Shown here: positions 37,424-47,037 of the stretch, in pieces
How positions within the stretch are numbered: position 1 is the first letter of the stretch
How the letters are laid out: every line of letters begins with the position of its first letter
Origin: Arthrobacter sp. Hiyo8
GTDB taxonomy: Bacteria > Actinomycetota > Actinomycetes > Actinomycetales > Micrococcaceae
Direction: 5' to 3'
Length of the DNA: 64,000 nt
Assembly (NCBI GenBank): GCA_001549895.1
Contig: AP014719.1
Location: 2,604,001-2,668,000, forward strand
Notes under the pieces: model-generated
What the model was told of the DNA's origin: nothing
Databases searched by the model: none
What the model saw: only the letters and a program-made list of their open reading frames with translations
Made by a program: the position numbers and the translations under genes

Positions 37424-39398
37424 TTAGCCCACGTGGACCCACGGGCGGCGGCTGACATCGGGTTCGGCTTCACGCAGCACTTCCCGGGTGACTGGAGCGA
37501 TCTCTCCCTCGCCCAGGAACAGGAAGCGAAGGAGATTGATGACCGGGTTGCCTTCGGTCCAGCGGAAGTAGATGTGCGGCATGAGGCCGGTCACGTCGCG
37601 GATGTGCAGCAGCACCGAGGCGATGGTGTTGGGGACCACCGGGCCGTGGACTTCGAGGATCTGGTGTCCGTGCCGAACCACGCCGTGGACTTCGAGCGCG
37701 GTTTCGAAGTCGGAGGAATCGTCCACAATCACTTCCAGGAAGAGCGCCTGGTAATCCACCGGAATGTGGCTGACCTCGATCGCTGAGGTGAGTTTGTCCC
37801 GGTAGGCCTCCGCGGTGAGGCGGAGGGGTTCGTGGGCGATGAGCGCAATCGGGCCACTTAGGTTGGTGGACATGAATTCCAGCGCCTGGCGGTCCAGGTG
37901 GACGTGGGTCGCGTGCAATTCAAACGAGCGCCGGATCCGGGAAAGCAGGGAGATCACGATAATCCCCACGATAAAGATCGCGGCGATCCGGATGCCTTCG
38001 GGACGTTCGAAGATGTTGGCAATTGTCGTATAGATGAAGACAAGGGCGATGACGCCGAATCCGACGGTGCGCTTGCGCTGCCTCAAACGGCGGGCGGAGA
38101 GGGTCACCGCCACGGCGGCCGACGTCATCAACACCAACACCCCGGTGGCGTACGCGCCACCCTGGGCGTCGACGTCGGCGTTGAACAGGAAGGTGATCAG
38201 GAACCCGATGAGGGTGAATACCAACACGAGGGGCGCACTGCCCGGGCCCATCCCGGTGCCATTCCATATCGCGGCAGGTACCGCGGGACCAGGTTCAGCA
38301 GCCCCGCCATGGCGGAGGCGCCTGCGAACCACAGGATGGCGATGGTGCTCAGGTCGTAGACAGTGCCGAACCCCACGCCGAGATATTGGTGCGCAAGGAA
38401 TGCCAGGGCCCGTCCATTGGCCTGGCCGCCGGTTTGGAATTCCTGGTCCGGAATCAACACAACGGTGGTGAAGCTGGTGGCGATCAGGAACGAACTCATG
38501 ATGACCGCGGCCGTGGTCAGGAGACGGCGGGTTCCCTTGATCCGTCCGGCAGGGTTTTCCTCCGTGTCCGAGGCACGTCCGCGGATCTGGGGCATCACGG
38601 CGACTCCCGTCTCGAAACCGGACAGGCCCAAGGCGAGTTTGGGGAAAACGAGTAGCGCGATGCCGATCACCATGAACGGGTTTCCGTGCGAAGTGGAAAG
38701 TGCATGCCACCAGTCACCCACTGCGACCGGATGTGCGAACACTTCCACAAACGTTGAGAACACGACCACGACGTTGAGGCCCAGATAGACGATGACCAGA
38801 ACCACCGCCACGCCGATGGCTTCCTTGAATCCGCGCAGGAATACTGCGGCCAGCAGGGCCAGAAGGAACAAAGTGACCAGGATGTTCTGTCCCTGCAGCC
38901 AGCCCGGGGCGAGTGGATTCTGGATTGCGTGGGCCGTGGCGTCCGCGGCCGAGAGGGTCATGGTGATCATGAAGTCCGTTGCCGCGAACCCGAGGAGAAC
39001 GAGGACGAGGAGCTTTCCTCCCCATCGTGGCAAGAGGCGCTCAAGCATGGCGATTGATCCCTCGCCACGGTGGCTTTCACCTGCGACGCGGTGGTACACA
39101 GGCAGGGCACCCAGCAGCGTGACGGCCACCAGGACGATGGTGGCCAACGGCGAAATCACTCCGGCGGCCAAGGCTGCGATGGCCGGCTGGTAGCCGAGGG
39201 TGGAGAAATAGTCGACGCCGGTGAGGCACATGACCTGCCACCACGAATGCTTCTTCAGATGGGGATCGCCCACCGCACCAGGTCCTTGGTGGGATCCTTT
39301 GGAGTCTTGCAGTCCGAACAGCAACCATGTCCGAAGGGAGGCCATGCCTCCGGGCCGTGGGGCCGAAGGATCAGCCGGGGCCTGCTCAAGGTAGTCAT
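37424..39398 (-). CDS. APC superfamily permease, KimA-like (possible K+ importer), two frameshifts
   Basis: Rejoined at about 39380 and 38260, the protein has about 655 residues. Twelve helices are followed by a cytoplasmic C-terminal domain of about 170 residues ([20 protein letters not shown] and onward). Family features are [40 protein letters not shown] and [20 protein letters not shown]. These resemble, from memory, the KimA branch, characterised in Bacillus as a potassium importer but often annotated as amino acid permease. The start MTTL has a GGAAAGGA site. It diverges from the kdp operon, which supports a potassium role. I looked for a c-di-AMP riboswitch in the spacer and did not recognise one. 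Confidence 0.72.
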
Positions 39399-39655
39399 GG
39401 TGTCCTTTCCGCGCGACGCGCAGGCACCGCGATCATTGCTGAACATAACACCGGCCACAGGTGTTTTCGCTGGTTGAAGCCGATCTTGATGAATCCTTAA
39501 CGTCGATTTCCCGGAATCCACTTTGCGCCTGTTAAGAAGCCGTCAAGATTCGGCCCTGCGGTGTTAAGGAACCATCAGGAACCGATTTTCGCCGTCTGCC
39601 GGGGAGTTGACTGGCATCAGCCCCGCAAACGGGGCGCGGATGAAAGGACGTTCCA
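39399..39655. promoter_or_regulatory. Divergent control region of kdp and the APC permease, with 17-bp direct repeats
   Basis: TTAAGAAGCCGTCAAGA (39532) and TTAAGGAACCATCAGGA (39564) are imperfect direct repeats with a 32-bp period, three helical turns. Another CTTAACG lies at 39497. Such spacing fits an OmpR-family response regulator dimer, so KdpE is the obvious candidate. Inference only. Confidence 0.45.
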
Positions 39656-39769
39656 ATGGCCGACGTGGCTGTTGTGGGGATCTTCGTGGTGTCCATGGGG
39701 ATCGTGATGTGGATTGCCCACCTTCTGGGCAAAATCGTCGACGGCGATGGGCCGGTGAGCGGGCAATGA
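39656..39769 (+). CDS. 37-residue membrane microprotein coupled to kdpF
   Basis: The protein has one predicted helix (VVGIFVVSMGIVMWIAHLLG) and a short acidic tail ending GPVSGQ. Its TGA overlaps the kdpF ATG (ATGA), so translation is coupled. KdpF-type peptides stabilise the KdpABC complex. This one could be a second such subunit or a leader peptide. It is too short for most gene callers. The in-frame length, the hydrophobic pattern and the overlap support it. Confidence 0.65.
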   Translation: MADVAVVGIFVVSMGIVMWIAHLLGKIVDGDGPVSGQ

Positions 39770-39864
39770 GCGCGGACGCCGTGATGTGGTTGGTCCTGTT
39801 CATTTCAGGCCTGTGTCTGTTCGGCTACTTGTTGGCCGTGTTGATCCACCCGGAAAAGTGGTGA
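39766..39864 (+). CDS. kdpF: KdpF, small subunit of potassium-transporting ATPase
   Basis: This 32-residue peptide has one helix (WLVLFISGLCLFGYLLAVLI) and ends HPEKW, the typical KdpF ending (hydrophobic helix then P-E-x-F/W). It lies just before kdpA and overlaps the preceding microprotein gene. KdpF stabilises the KdpABC complex in the membrane. Confidence 0.88.
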   Translation: MSADAVMWLVLFISGLCLFGYLLAVLIHPEKW

Positions 39865-39870
39865 TGCGGG

Positions 39871-41538
39871 ATGGTTTTCAGCGTTGCCTCCTTCCTCACC
39901 CAAGTGGTTGTCCTGCTCTTGCTGTTGGTCTTGGTGCACAGGCCCCTGGGCATCTACCTTGCCCTCGTGTTTGACGGCAAGAAGTCATCACGGGCGGAGA
40001 GGCTGTTCTACCGCCTCGCGGGAGTGGATGCCGGCGCCGAACAGAGCTGGTCGATCTACCTGCGCAGTGTCCTGGTCTTCTCTGCAGTGTCCATCCTGGT
40101 GGTGTTCTTGCTCCAGCGGCTCCAAGGCGTCCTGCCAGGGAACAATTCCCTGGCAGGCGTGGATCCCTGGACGGCCATGAACACGGCCATTTCCTTCGCG
40201 ACGAACACCAATTGGCAGACTTACGTCCCCGAGACCACCATGGGCATCTTCGTACAGATGTGCCTGCTGGCCGTGCAGAACTTTCTCTCTGCCGCAGTCG
40301 GAATCGTGGTGGTGATTGCCCTGATCCGCGGCATCGCTCGCACCCGGACTGACAGGCTGGGGAATTTCTGGGTGGACCTTGCCCGCACCTCGTTCCGTGT
40401 ACTGCTTCCGATGGCTGCGCTCGCGGCCATCGTGATGGTGATTGGCGGTGTGGTGCAGAACTTTTGGTCCACCGAGGTCGTCAACCAAGCAACAGGCGTC
40501 ACCCAGACCATTCCCGGCGGGGCGGTGGCCTCCCAGGAGGCCATCAAGATCCTCGGCACCAACGGCGGCGGCTATTTCAACGCCAATTCCTCGCACCCGT
40601 TTGAGAACCCGAACGTCTTCATCAGCATGTTCGAGGTCTTCTTGATCCTGCTCATTCCTTCTGCCTTGCCGTACGCCTATGGCCGCATGGTGGGGGACCA
40701 GCGGCAGGGGCACACAGTAGTCGGTGTCATGGGCATGCTCTGGCTGGCGTCCACCTTGCTGATGGGCTGGGCCGTTGCCGGCGCTGCGGGAACGGCAACG
40801 GCGGCAGCCGGCGGTTTGGGCGAGGGCTTTGAACAGCGTTTTGGCGCGGCGCAGAGCTCCATCTTTGCCACGGCCACCACCCTGACTTCAACGGGAGCGA
40901 TCAACGTGGCCCATGATTCACTTCCGCCCTTGGCCGGCGGCGTGGCCATGGTCAACATGATGCTCGGCGAGGTGGCTCCGGGCGGCACGGGGTCGGGGCT
41001 CTATGGCCTGCTCATGCTCGCGATCGTCTCCGTGTTCATCGCCGGGCTCATGGTGGGCCGCACTCCGGAATTCCTGGGCAAGAAAATCGGGCCACGGGAA
41101 ATGAAGCTCACGGCCATGTACATCCTGGTGACGCCCGTCATCGTGCTGGCCACGGCTGGAATCACCGTCCTTCTCCCGGACGCCGTTGCCAACGCCCCTG
41201 CAACCGGACCGCACCAATTCAGCGAAGTGCTGTACGCCTTCACCTCCGGAGCCAACAACAACGGCTCCGCGTTCGCCGGTATCACCACCTCCGGCCCCTA
41301 CCTGTCCACCATGATGGGAATCGCCATGCTGCTTGGCCGCTATCTCCCCATCGTGCTGGTGTTGGCCCTGGCAGGATCCCTGGCAAAACAGCCCCGGATC
41401 CCGGCATCCGCCGGAACAGTGCCCACCCATGGCTGGCTCTTCGGTTCGCTCTTGCTCGCCGTCACGGTGATCATGACGGCGTTGAGCTACTTCCCTGCCC
41501 TCGCCCTGGGCCCCCTCGCAGAAGGACTCCTCAAATGA
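39871..41538 (+). CDS. kdpA: Potassium-transporting ATPase subunit KdpA
   Basis: This intact 555-residue protein is the ion-conducting subunit, with the four-fold pore-loop plan of potassium channels. Selectivity regions include AISFATNTNWQTYVPE, ILGTNGGGYFNANSSHPFEN, TLTSTGAINVAHDSLPPLAG and FTSGANNNGSAFAG. Its stop overlaps the kdpB start (ATGA). One of the few kdp genes without a frameshift. Confidence 0.97.
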   Translation: MVFSVASFLTQVVVLLLLLVLVHRPLGIYLALVFDGKKSSRAERLFYRLAGVDAGAEQSWSIYLRSVLVFSAVSILVVFLLQRLQGVLPGNNSLAGVDPWTAMNTAISFATNTNWQTYVPETTMGIFVQMCLLAVQNFLSAAVGIVVVIALIRGIARTRTDRLGNFWVDLARTSFRVLLPMAALAAIVMVIGGVVQNFWSTEVVNQATGVTQTIPGGAVASQEAIKILGTNGGGYFNANSSHPFENPNVFISMFEVFLILLIPSALPYAYGRMVGDQRQGHTVVGVMGMLWLASTLLMGWAVAGAAGTATAAAGGLGEGFEQRFGAAQSSIFATATTLTSTGAINVAHDSLPPLAGGVAMVNMMLGEVAPGGTGSGLYGLLMLAIVSVFIAGLMVGRTPEFLGKKIGPREMKLTAMYILVTPVIVLATAGITVLLPDAVANAPATGPHQFSEVLYAFTSGANNNGSAFAGITTSGPYLSTMMGIAMLLGRYLPIVLVLALAGSLAKQPRIPASAGTVPTHGWLFGSLLLAVTVIMTALSYFPALALGPLAEGLLK

Positions 41539-43657
41539 CCCCGTCCACAACGGACACCGCCGCCCGGACCTACGCAGACGGAAATCCCCTGGGAACTCCG
41601 GGAGAGCACAAGCACCACACCAAGGCACCGGCAAAGCTGGACCTTGCCAGTATCCGGACTGCGCTGCCGGTTGCAGTACGGAAACTGGGGCCACGCCAGA
41701 TGATCCACTCTCCCGTGATGTTCACCGTGCTGGCAGGGGCGGCTCTCTGCACGGCCATCTGCATCCTCAAGCCGGCAGTGTTCGGCATATCGGTGACAAT
41801 CTGGCTTTGGCTGACGGTGCTTTTCGGAACCCTCTCGGAAGCCATCGCCGAGGGCCGCGGCAAGGCCCAGGCAGACAGTCTCCGGGCCAGCAGGAAAGGT
41901 GTCGTTGCCCGGCTTCGGCTGGAGGACGGCACCCTCAAGGAAGTGCCGGGAACGGAACTGCGGAAGAACGACGTCGTCATGTGCGAAGCAGGGGACGTCA
42001 TCCCCTCCGATGGCGAGATCATCGAGGGCCTGGCGAGCGTGGACGAATCCACCATCACGGGTGAATCGGCGCCCGTGATCCGTGAATCCGGTGGCGACCG
42101 CTCCTCCGTGACCGGCGGCACCAAGGTCCTTTCGGACCGCATCGCCGTTCGCATTACGGCTGAGGCGGGCGAAACGTTCATTGACCGGATGATCAAGCTT
42201 GTGGAAGGCGCTGTTCGGCAAAAGACGCCCAACGAAATCGCCCTTCACGTCCTCCTTGTCTCGCTCACCATCGTGTTCCTTGCGGTCACCATGAGCTTGG
42301 CGCCGTTCGCTTCCCTGCCGGGGCAACGCCCTCGCCGATCGTGCTGGTGGCGCTGCTGGTCTGCCTGATCCCGACGACGATCGGCGCGCTCGTGCCGGCT
42401 ATCGGCATCGCTGGCATGGACCGCTTGGTGCAGCACAATGTCCTGGCCACTTCCGGCCGCGCCGTGGAGACCGCGGGAGACATCACCACCCTCCTGCTCG
42501 ACAAGACCGGCACCATCACCTACGGCAACCGCCGCGCGGTCAACTTCTTCCCCGCCCACGACGTCGAGCGGACCGAACTCATCGAGGCTGCCCGGCTATC
42601 CAGCCTTGCCGACGAGACGCCGGAGGGACGCTCGATCGTGGATCTCGCAGCGGAAAAGGGTGTCGGCGGCCCGGACCTTGCCGCTCTCCTGAAGGGCACG
42701 GAAGAGTTCGCAATTGTCGAGTTCAGCGCGAGCACGCGGATGAGCGGCCTGGACCTCGACGGGCGGAAGATCCGCAAGGGCGCCGCTACCGCCGTCGCGA
42801 AGTTCGTGGCGGACGCCGGTGGCCAGACGCCCGCCGAAGTGGACCGCAAGGTGCGGGAAATCTCAGCCCAGGGCGGCACCCGCTGTTGGTGGCCGGCGTC
42901 GGGCACGACGGCGGAGCCCGGGTCCTCGGCACGATCCACCTCGCCGACGTGGTCAAGCCGGGCATGCATGCCCGCTTTGCCGAACTACGCCGGATGGGCA
43001 TCCGGACGGTGATGATCACGGGTGACAACCCCATCACGGCCAAGGCAATCGCTGCAGAGGCAGGCGTCGACGATTTCGTCGCCGAGGCCACTCCGGAGGA
43101 CAAACTCGCTGTCATCAAGGAAGAACAGGCGCACGGCCGGCTGGTGGCCATGACGGGCGACGGCACCAACGATGCCCCGCGCTGGCAGCGGCGGATGTCG
43201 GCGTCGCCATGAATTCGGGTACTCCGGCTGCCAAGGAAGCTGCCAACATGGTGGATCTGGACTCGGATCCCACCAAACTCATCAACATCGTGGGCATCGG
43301 CAAACAGTTGCTCATCACCCGCGGCGCCTTGACCACGTTCTCGGTCGCCAACGACGTGGCGAAGTACTTCGCAATCGTGCCAGCCCTGTTCACAGGCGCC
43401 TTTCCCGGACTCGGGCTCTTGAACATCATGGGCCTGGCCTCGCCGTCCTCGGCCATCCTCTCCGCGGTGATCTTCAACGCGTTGATCATCATTGCCCTGG
43501 TTCCGCTCGCCTTGCGGGCGTCAAGTACCGCGCTGTCTCGGCAAACCAAGCACTGGCCCGGAACCTGGCCATTTATGGCCTCGGCGGTCTTGTGGCTCCC
43601 TTCATCGGGATCAAGCTCATCGACCTGCTCATTTCCCTCATCCCCGGCATCGGCTAG
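41535..43657 (+). CDS. kdpB: Potassium-transporting ATPase ATP-binding subunit KdpB, four frameshifts
   Basis: Rejoined, this is a P-type ATPase of about 705 residues. It has the actuator TGES region ([20 protein letters not shown]), the phosphorylation motif [16 protein letters not shown], nucleotide-domain [14 protein letters not shown], the hinge [20 protein letters not shown], and the last helices ending [12 protein letters not shown]. The breaks near 42315, 42883, 43180 and 43518 are each repaired by adding one C or G to a short run. All catalytic residues survive, so it is almost certainly functional. It energises K+ uptake through KdpA. Confidence 0.93.
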
Positions 43658-43666
43658 GAGACAACC

Positions 43667-44273
43667 ATGAACACCCTTCCCGGTTATTTTCGGCAAGCAG
43701 GAACGGCACTTCGGTTCCTGCTCCTGGCCACCGTGGTCCTTGGATTGATCTACCCATTGGCGATTTTCGGTATCGGCCAGGCCGTTGCGCCTTTCCAGGC
43801 CAATGGCTCCATCGTGAAAGACGCGGCAGGTAAGCCCGCCGCTTCTGCCCTGATCGCGCAAGTCTCTGCCAACGACGCCGGCACCCAGAACCCGCTGTGG
43901 TTCCACGCCCGCCCTCGGCGGCCAAGTGGGACCCGGGGGCATCCACTGCCAGCAACCTGGGACCAACGATCCCAAACTGCTCGACGCCGTCAAAGCCAAC
44001 CGTGCCGCCGTTGCCGCTGCGGAAGGTGTCAAGGAGTCCGACGTCCCCGCGGACGCCGTGACGGCGAGCGGTTCAGGGCTGGACCCGCAGATCTCGGTTG
44101 CCTACGCCCGCCTCCAAGTGCCCAGGGTGGCAAAGGCGCACGGACTGAGTCCCGAGACGGTGCAGGCCATGGTTGACCGCCGAACCGTCACCGGACTTGA
44201 GGCCTTCCTTGGGCAGCCGTCCGTCAACGTCACCGAGCTGAACCTGGACGTGGCGGCAGTTGCAGCCAAATAA
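43667..44273 (+). CDS. kdpC: Potassium-transporting ATPase subunit KdpC, one frameshift
   Basis: The protein has an N-terminal helix ([20 protein letters not shown]) and a periplasmic domain with [20 protein letters not shown] and [20 protein letters not shown], ending [15 protein letters not shown]. The break near 43915 is repaired by one C. The length is about 203 residues, normal for KdpC. It follows kdpB by nine bases and closes the kdpFABC block. Confidence 0.93.
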
Positions 44274-44324
44274 AGGAAACCAATTAAAGGAAACCGGCCA
44301 TGTGAAGTGGCTGGCCGTCCCGCG

Positions 44325-44978
44325 TCAGGGAGCTTGCAGTAGCGAGGTGAGTTTGTCCTGGGACTGTTCGACCGGCGGTGCTTGGACAGGGACGGCCAGC
44401 GTGATCCTCGTGATGACGTTCTTCGAAGCTGATTCAAGGACGTACTCGGTACTCGAGGACAACTGGTTCCGCGCGTACCAAGCCCGTTCGCCTGCGCCGT
44501 CGACGGACTTGGGGGACATCATGAGCCGAGGCAGTTCCACTTTGCCCAAGGCAGCCGTGTCCGGGTACACGGTTGTGGAAATGGTCAGGGCGTTGCCCGG
44601 ATCCGGATCCTGTCCGTTGGGCACACCCACCAAGCTGAAAGTGCAACTCGTTTCTTTTACGCCTTGGGTTTCCGTGACTGATTGCACACCCTGCTGGATC
44701 TGCGCGGCAATGGCTCCAAGCTTTTGCCGGATCTCGTCTGTGCCAGGCACTTTGCAGGCCTGCGCGTCGGGGGTCCCGATGATCCTGCCGTCCATGGCCG
44801 TGGTGCCCGGGGAGGCCGTGGCATCGGTTTTTGGAGAGGCCGGGGCGCTGGCTGGTGCCGGGCTCGCCGCTGAGCCACTTGGCTCCGGGCCGCCCTGGCA
44901 AGCAGTCAGCAAGAGCCCGGCCAGGGCAACGGACAGTGGCACCGCCCAGGTGCGGACGCTCCTACCAGAAGATTTCAT
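44325..44978 (-). CDS. Putative lipoprotein, DUF3558-like
   Basis: This intact 217-residue protein has a signal peptide (VPLSVALAGLLLTACQGG) with lipobox LTAC, then a Ser/Pro/Ala linker. Its globular domain contains CKVPGTDEIRQKLGAIAAQI, TSCTFSLVGVPNGQDPDPGN and RAWYARNQLSSSTEYVLESA. Paired cysteines and the pattern resemble the DUF3558 family of mycobacterial and actinobacterial lipoproteins of unknown role. It follows the L,D-transpeptidase gene on the same strand, their ends overlapping. Confidence 0.7.
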   Translation of the reverse strand: MKSSGRSVRTWAVPLSVALAGLLLTACQGGPEPSGSAASPAPASAPASPKTDATASPGTTAMDGRIIGTPDAQACKVPGTDEIRQKLGAIAAQIQQGVQSVTETQGVKETSCTFSLVGVPNGQDPDPGNALTISTTVYPDTAALGKVELPRLMMSPKSVDGAGERAWYARNQLSSSTEYVLESASKNVITRITLAVPVQAPPVEQSQDKLTSLLQAP

Positions 44979-46793
44979 AGCCTACTCCCATCACAATCCG
45001 GTCCCCGGCCTGGGCGGTGTGCATGAACTGCAGCAAGTCCGGATCGTTGAACGCGAGGCAACCCCAGGTGGGTTTGTTGTTGCCGTGCATGAAGATCGCG
45101 AATCCGGCGTTCATGATGATTGGCGAGTCCGGTGGCCGGTTGTAATTGATGACCACTCCCTGACGATAATCGTGCGTTGGCCGGGTCGCGAAGTACCACA
45201 TGTTCTCGTCCGGGAAGATGTCCGAGCTGGATTCGAAGTACTGATTGTAGTTCGCATTGAGCCTGCCGCCCAGCGCGAGAACTGGTTCAGCGTCCGGTAG
45301 GACAGGGCCGTTCCCGGGTTGCCGAGGCCGAACGCTTCGGTCACCGTGAACGAACCAGTGGGCGAGAACGCCTGCCAAGTGGGGCCGGTTGCCACGCCGG
45401 GACCGGCGAACCCCGACTCCCCGGCGGAGCCGATCGCGCCCCACTCCTTCACGTACTGCCCGTCACCGGGCCTGCGGACGCAGGTGATCATCGATACCTG
45501 GGTTGCCCGGTACGCGTCCGCTACCGCCAGGGACACCCTTTGCGCCCCGTTAGTCGGGTACTTCACGGCGCCGGAGTTCAAAGCGGGCAGTACCCTGCGG
45601 TGGAGATCGTGTACCTGACACCTCCACCGTTGATCCACTGAAGCTGTCCGAACTGGAAGCTCTGGCTGCAGTTCCCGGCCCGTCGCAGGCTTCGCCCGTG
45701 ACGGGGTACCCGATGACGCCGTCCTGGGAATGGCGGGAGTCGTAGAAACTGCCAAGGCCACCCCAAACCGGCTGGGTTCCGGCGCCTATCGCAAAGTAGA
45801 TCTTGCCCGCGTGAACTGTTGCGAGCAGCCGCCGAACCGCAGGCCGCACTGCTCGTCACCGTGCGGGCTCCGAGGTAGCCGCTGAGGCCGCCCAAGGACT
45901 GGTAGCGGCCACTGATGGCGCCCACAACGGAGAACGTCCCGTATCCCGGGACGAAGTAGATGGATCCGCGTTGGAATTGCTGCCGGCACGCCCCTCCAGG
46001 CAGTCCGCATTGCTCGTCGCTGCTCGGGTACCCCAGACTGCCCGTGTCTGCGGACAGCTGTTGGTAGCGGCCGTTGATCGCGCCCAAACTGCGAACGTCC
46101 CGTATCCCGGGACGAAGTAGATGGATCCGCGTTGGAATTGCTGCCGGCACGCCCCTCCAGGCAGTCCGCATTGCTCGTCGCTGCTCGGGTACCCCAGACT
46201 GCCCGTGTCTGCGGACAGCTGTTGGTAGCGGCCGTTGATCGCGCCCCAAACTGCGAACGTCCCGTATCCCGGGACGAAGTAGATCCACCCCCTCTGGAAT
46301 TGCTGCCGGCACGCCCCTCCGGGAGATCGCACTGTTGCTCGGCAATCGCCGGGCCGAGTCCGCCGGCGTCACCGCCGAGGCTTTCGTGCTTGGCGCCGAT
46401 CGCGCCAGGGACGGCGAAGCCAGATGCCTTTACGGTTGTGGAGGAAGGTGCAGGGGTGGCTGACGTGGCGGGCGAAGGTTCGATTGCCTTTGGCGGCGTG
46501 GCGCCCGGTGTCGGAACCGGCGTCGCGGTGGGAGCCGGCGTCGGGCCGACCGGTCGGCCCGGGCGCGGGTAACGTCGTCGATGATGGCGACGGCGTCACA
46601 GGCACCTGTGCGGGGACCCCGGTCCCGGAACCTGTGGTGCCACGGAGTCCGTGGAGGGTGACGGTGCAGGTGTTGGGCTTGCCATGGCCGGGGCGGGCAA
46701 CAGGGACAGGCAAACGCCAATTGCTATTGCGGCTCCGAATCGATGGAGGCGCTGTGTACGGGGGAATTGAAGGCGTGCGCGCCCGGTGGACAT
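44962..46793 (-). CDS. Secreted LGFP-repeat protein with L,D-transpeptidase-like domain, multiple frameshifts
   Basis: Pieces in three frames join to about 610 residues. The order is a signal peptide (FGAAIAIGVCLSLLPAPAMA), a Pro/Thr/Ser-rich linker, and at least four LGFP repeats of 54 residues (WGAINGRYQQLSADTGSLGY, PSSDEQCGLPGGACRQQF, GSIYFVPGYGTFAV). The C-terminal domain carries FAIFMHGNNKPTWGCLAFND, the HG...(S/T)xGC catalytic motif of L,D-transpeptidases (YkuD). LGFP repeats bind or span the cell wall; L,D-transpeptidases cross-link peptidoglycan. Two repeats are identical in DNA apart from one C. At least five breaks are present. It is oriented opposite to the kdp genes around it. Confidence 0.75.
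45941..46263. repeat. Near-identical 162-bp tandem repeat inside the LGFP gene
   Basis: Copies at 45941-46101 and 46102-46263 are identical except that GATCGCGCCC in the first has one C fewer than in the second. Each encodes one 54-residue LGFP unit. A third, diverged unit starts at 46264. The lost C throws the first copy out of frame, direct internal evidence that run-length errors cause the frameshifts in this window. Confidence 0.9.
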
Positions 46794-47037
46794 CCTGGGG
46801 CTATCTTGTATGCCAGTAATTGCTTTCTCCTTTACCGCCACGCTCAAACCGAAGCCACGGTCGGTAAGGACAGTGGCCGCGGTGACGCAGCCGTAAAGAG
46901 AACCATCCCCCGAGGCACATGTATTGCTGATCGTGAGACTACCGCTCCGAAAGTTCCCCGGCGGGCAGACGCGCCGGTCAAAAGGGCTGGCTTTCTTGCG
47001 GGCAACCGACGCGTTAAACAAGTGAAAGAATGACCAC

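Noticed and set aside
39399..39655. c-di-AMP (ydaO) riboswitch before the potassium genes
   Set aside because: The spacer is long enough, but I could not recognise the conserved core on either strand.
41535..43657. kdpB as a pseudogene
   Set aside because: All P-type ATPase motifs survive and each break is fixed by one G or C. Sequence error is the simpler reading.
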